Positions 63,924 to 64,000 of a DNA stretch of 64,000 bases are shown piece after piece. The translations under genes and the position numbers were made by a program. The notes below the pieces were generated by a model. The model had not been told where the DNA came from. It saw only the letters and a program-made list of their open reading frames with translations, and made no database searches. The DNA comes from Cherax quadricarinatus (taxonomy: Eukaryota; Arthropoda; Malacostraca; Decapoda; Parastacidae). The stretch spans positions 1 through 64,000 of the forward strand of contig NW_027195376.1 in NCBI RefSeq assembly GCF_038502225.1, read 5' to 3'. Numbering within the stretch: the first letter of the stretch is position 1; every line of letters starts with the position of its first letter.

Positions 63924-64000
63924 TAATTTTTTAAATTTTCTTGGGTAGAATAGTTTGTTGGTGGGTTGTGCAAAGGACCTGTCCAGTTGGGCCGGCACGT

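Overview
This window looks like non-coding, repeat-dominated nuclear DNA of a crustacean, most likely a decapod such as a crayfish or shrimp. The reasons are very long (TA)n and (CA)n microsatellites, LINE, SINE and MITE sequences that I recognise from decapod genomes, and the absence of any bacterial-style gene organisation. The organism is an inference and no lineage-specific host gene confirms it. Most long open frames here are translated microsatellites or minisatellites, not genes.

Layout. 1-2490: an unidentified minus-strand frame, a Jockey-like LINE remnant and a decapod-type dispersed repeat. 2495-12800: a 24-bp minisatellite of roughly 180 clean units (2495-6905), a second variant class (6906-7170, 9318-9615) and a decaying tail to 12800. 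It is invaded by a 2.15-kb palindromic element of 427-bp units (7171-9317), a related inverted pair (9835-10125) and a solo-LTR-like block. 12894-12963 (minus) is the only convincing host-gene piece: a signal-peptide exon ending in a consensus splice donor. 13140-18990: CR1/L2-like LINE fragments, a tRNA-derived SINE, a gypsy gag relic, an RTE-like 3' end, a MITE and a Penelope-like fragment. 19015-28990: restriction-like-endonuclease (RLE) LINE copies, one split by an apparently intact CR1 element whose ORF1 (SGNH esterase-like) and ORF2 (endonuclease-RT) overlap as TGATG, plus a 0.6-kb palindrome of RTE 3' ends. 29868-50650: a head-to-tail series of one CR1/L2-like LINE family, here called LINE-B, all on the plus strand and separated mainly by (CA)n tracts that grow from its own 3' tail. 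50760-53450: mostly unassigned AT-rich DNA. 53500-64000: Penelope-like elements (PLEs) and an RTE-like RT pseudogene between (TA)n tracts.

The most interesting signal is a set of four divergent hammerhead-ribozyme-like modules (A, B, C and P). Modules C and P are tied to Penelope-like GIY-YIG coding sequence, and all four occur in inverted pairs or tandem terminal repeats. Each has the order stem I, CUGANGA-like core, hairpin II, GAAA, a tiny near-palindromic stem III, UU, stem I'. Stem I pairs co-vary between A and B, and stem II pairs co-vary between copies of C. Activity cannot be judged from sequence alone, and the P core departs from consensus. Other points are a Tyr replacing the motif-A catalytic Asp in two recent PLE copies, an apparent preference of LINE-B for (CA)n or its own tail, and an 859-bp retroposon with an 11-bp target duplication.
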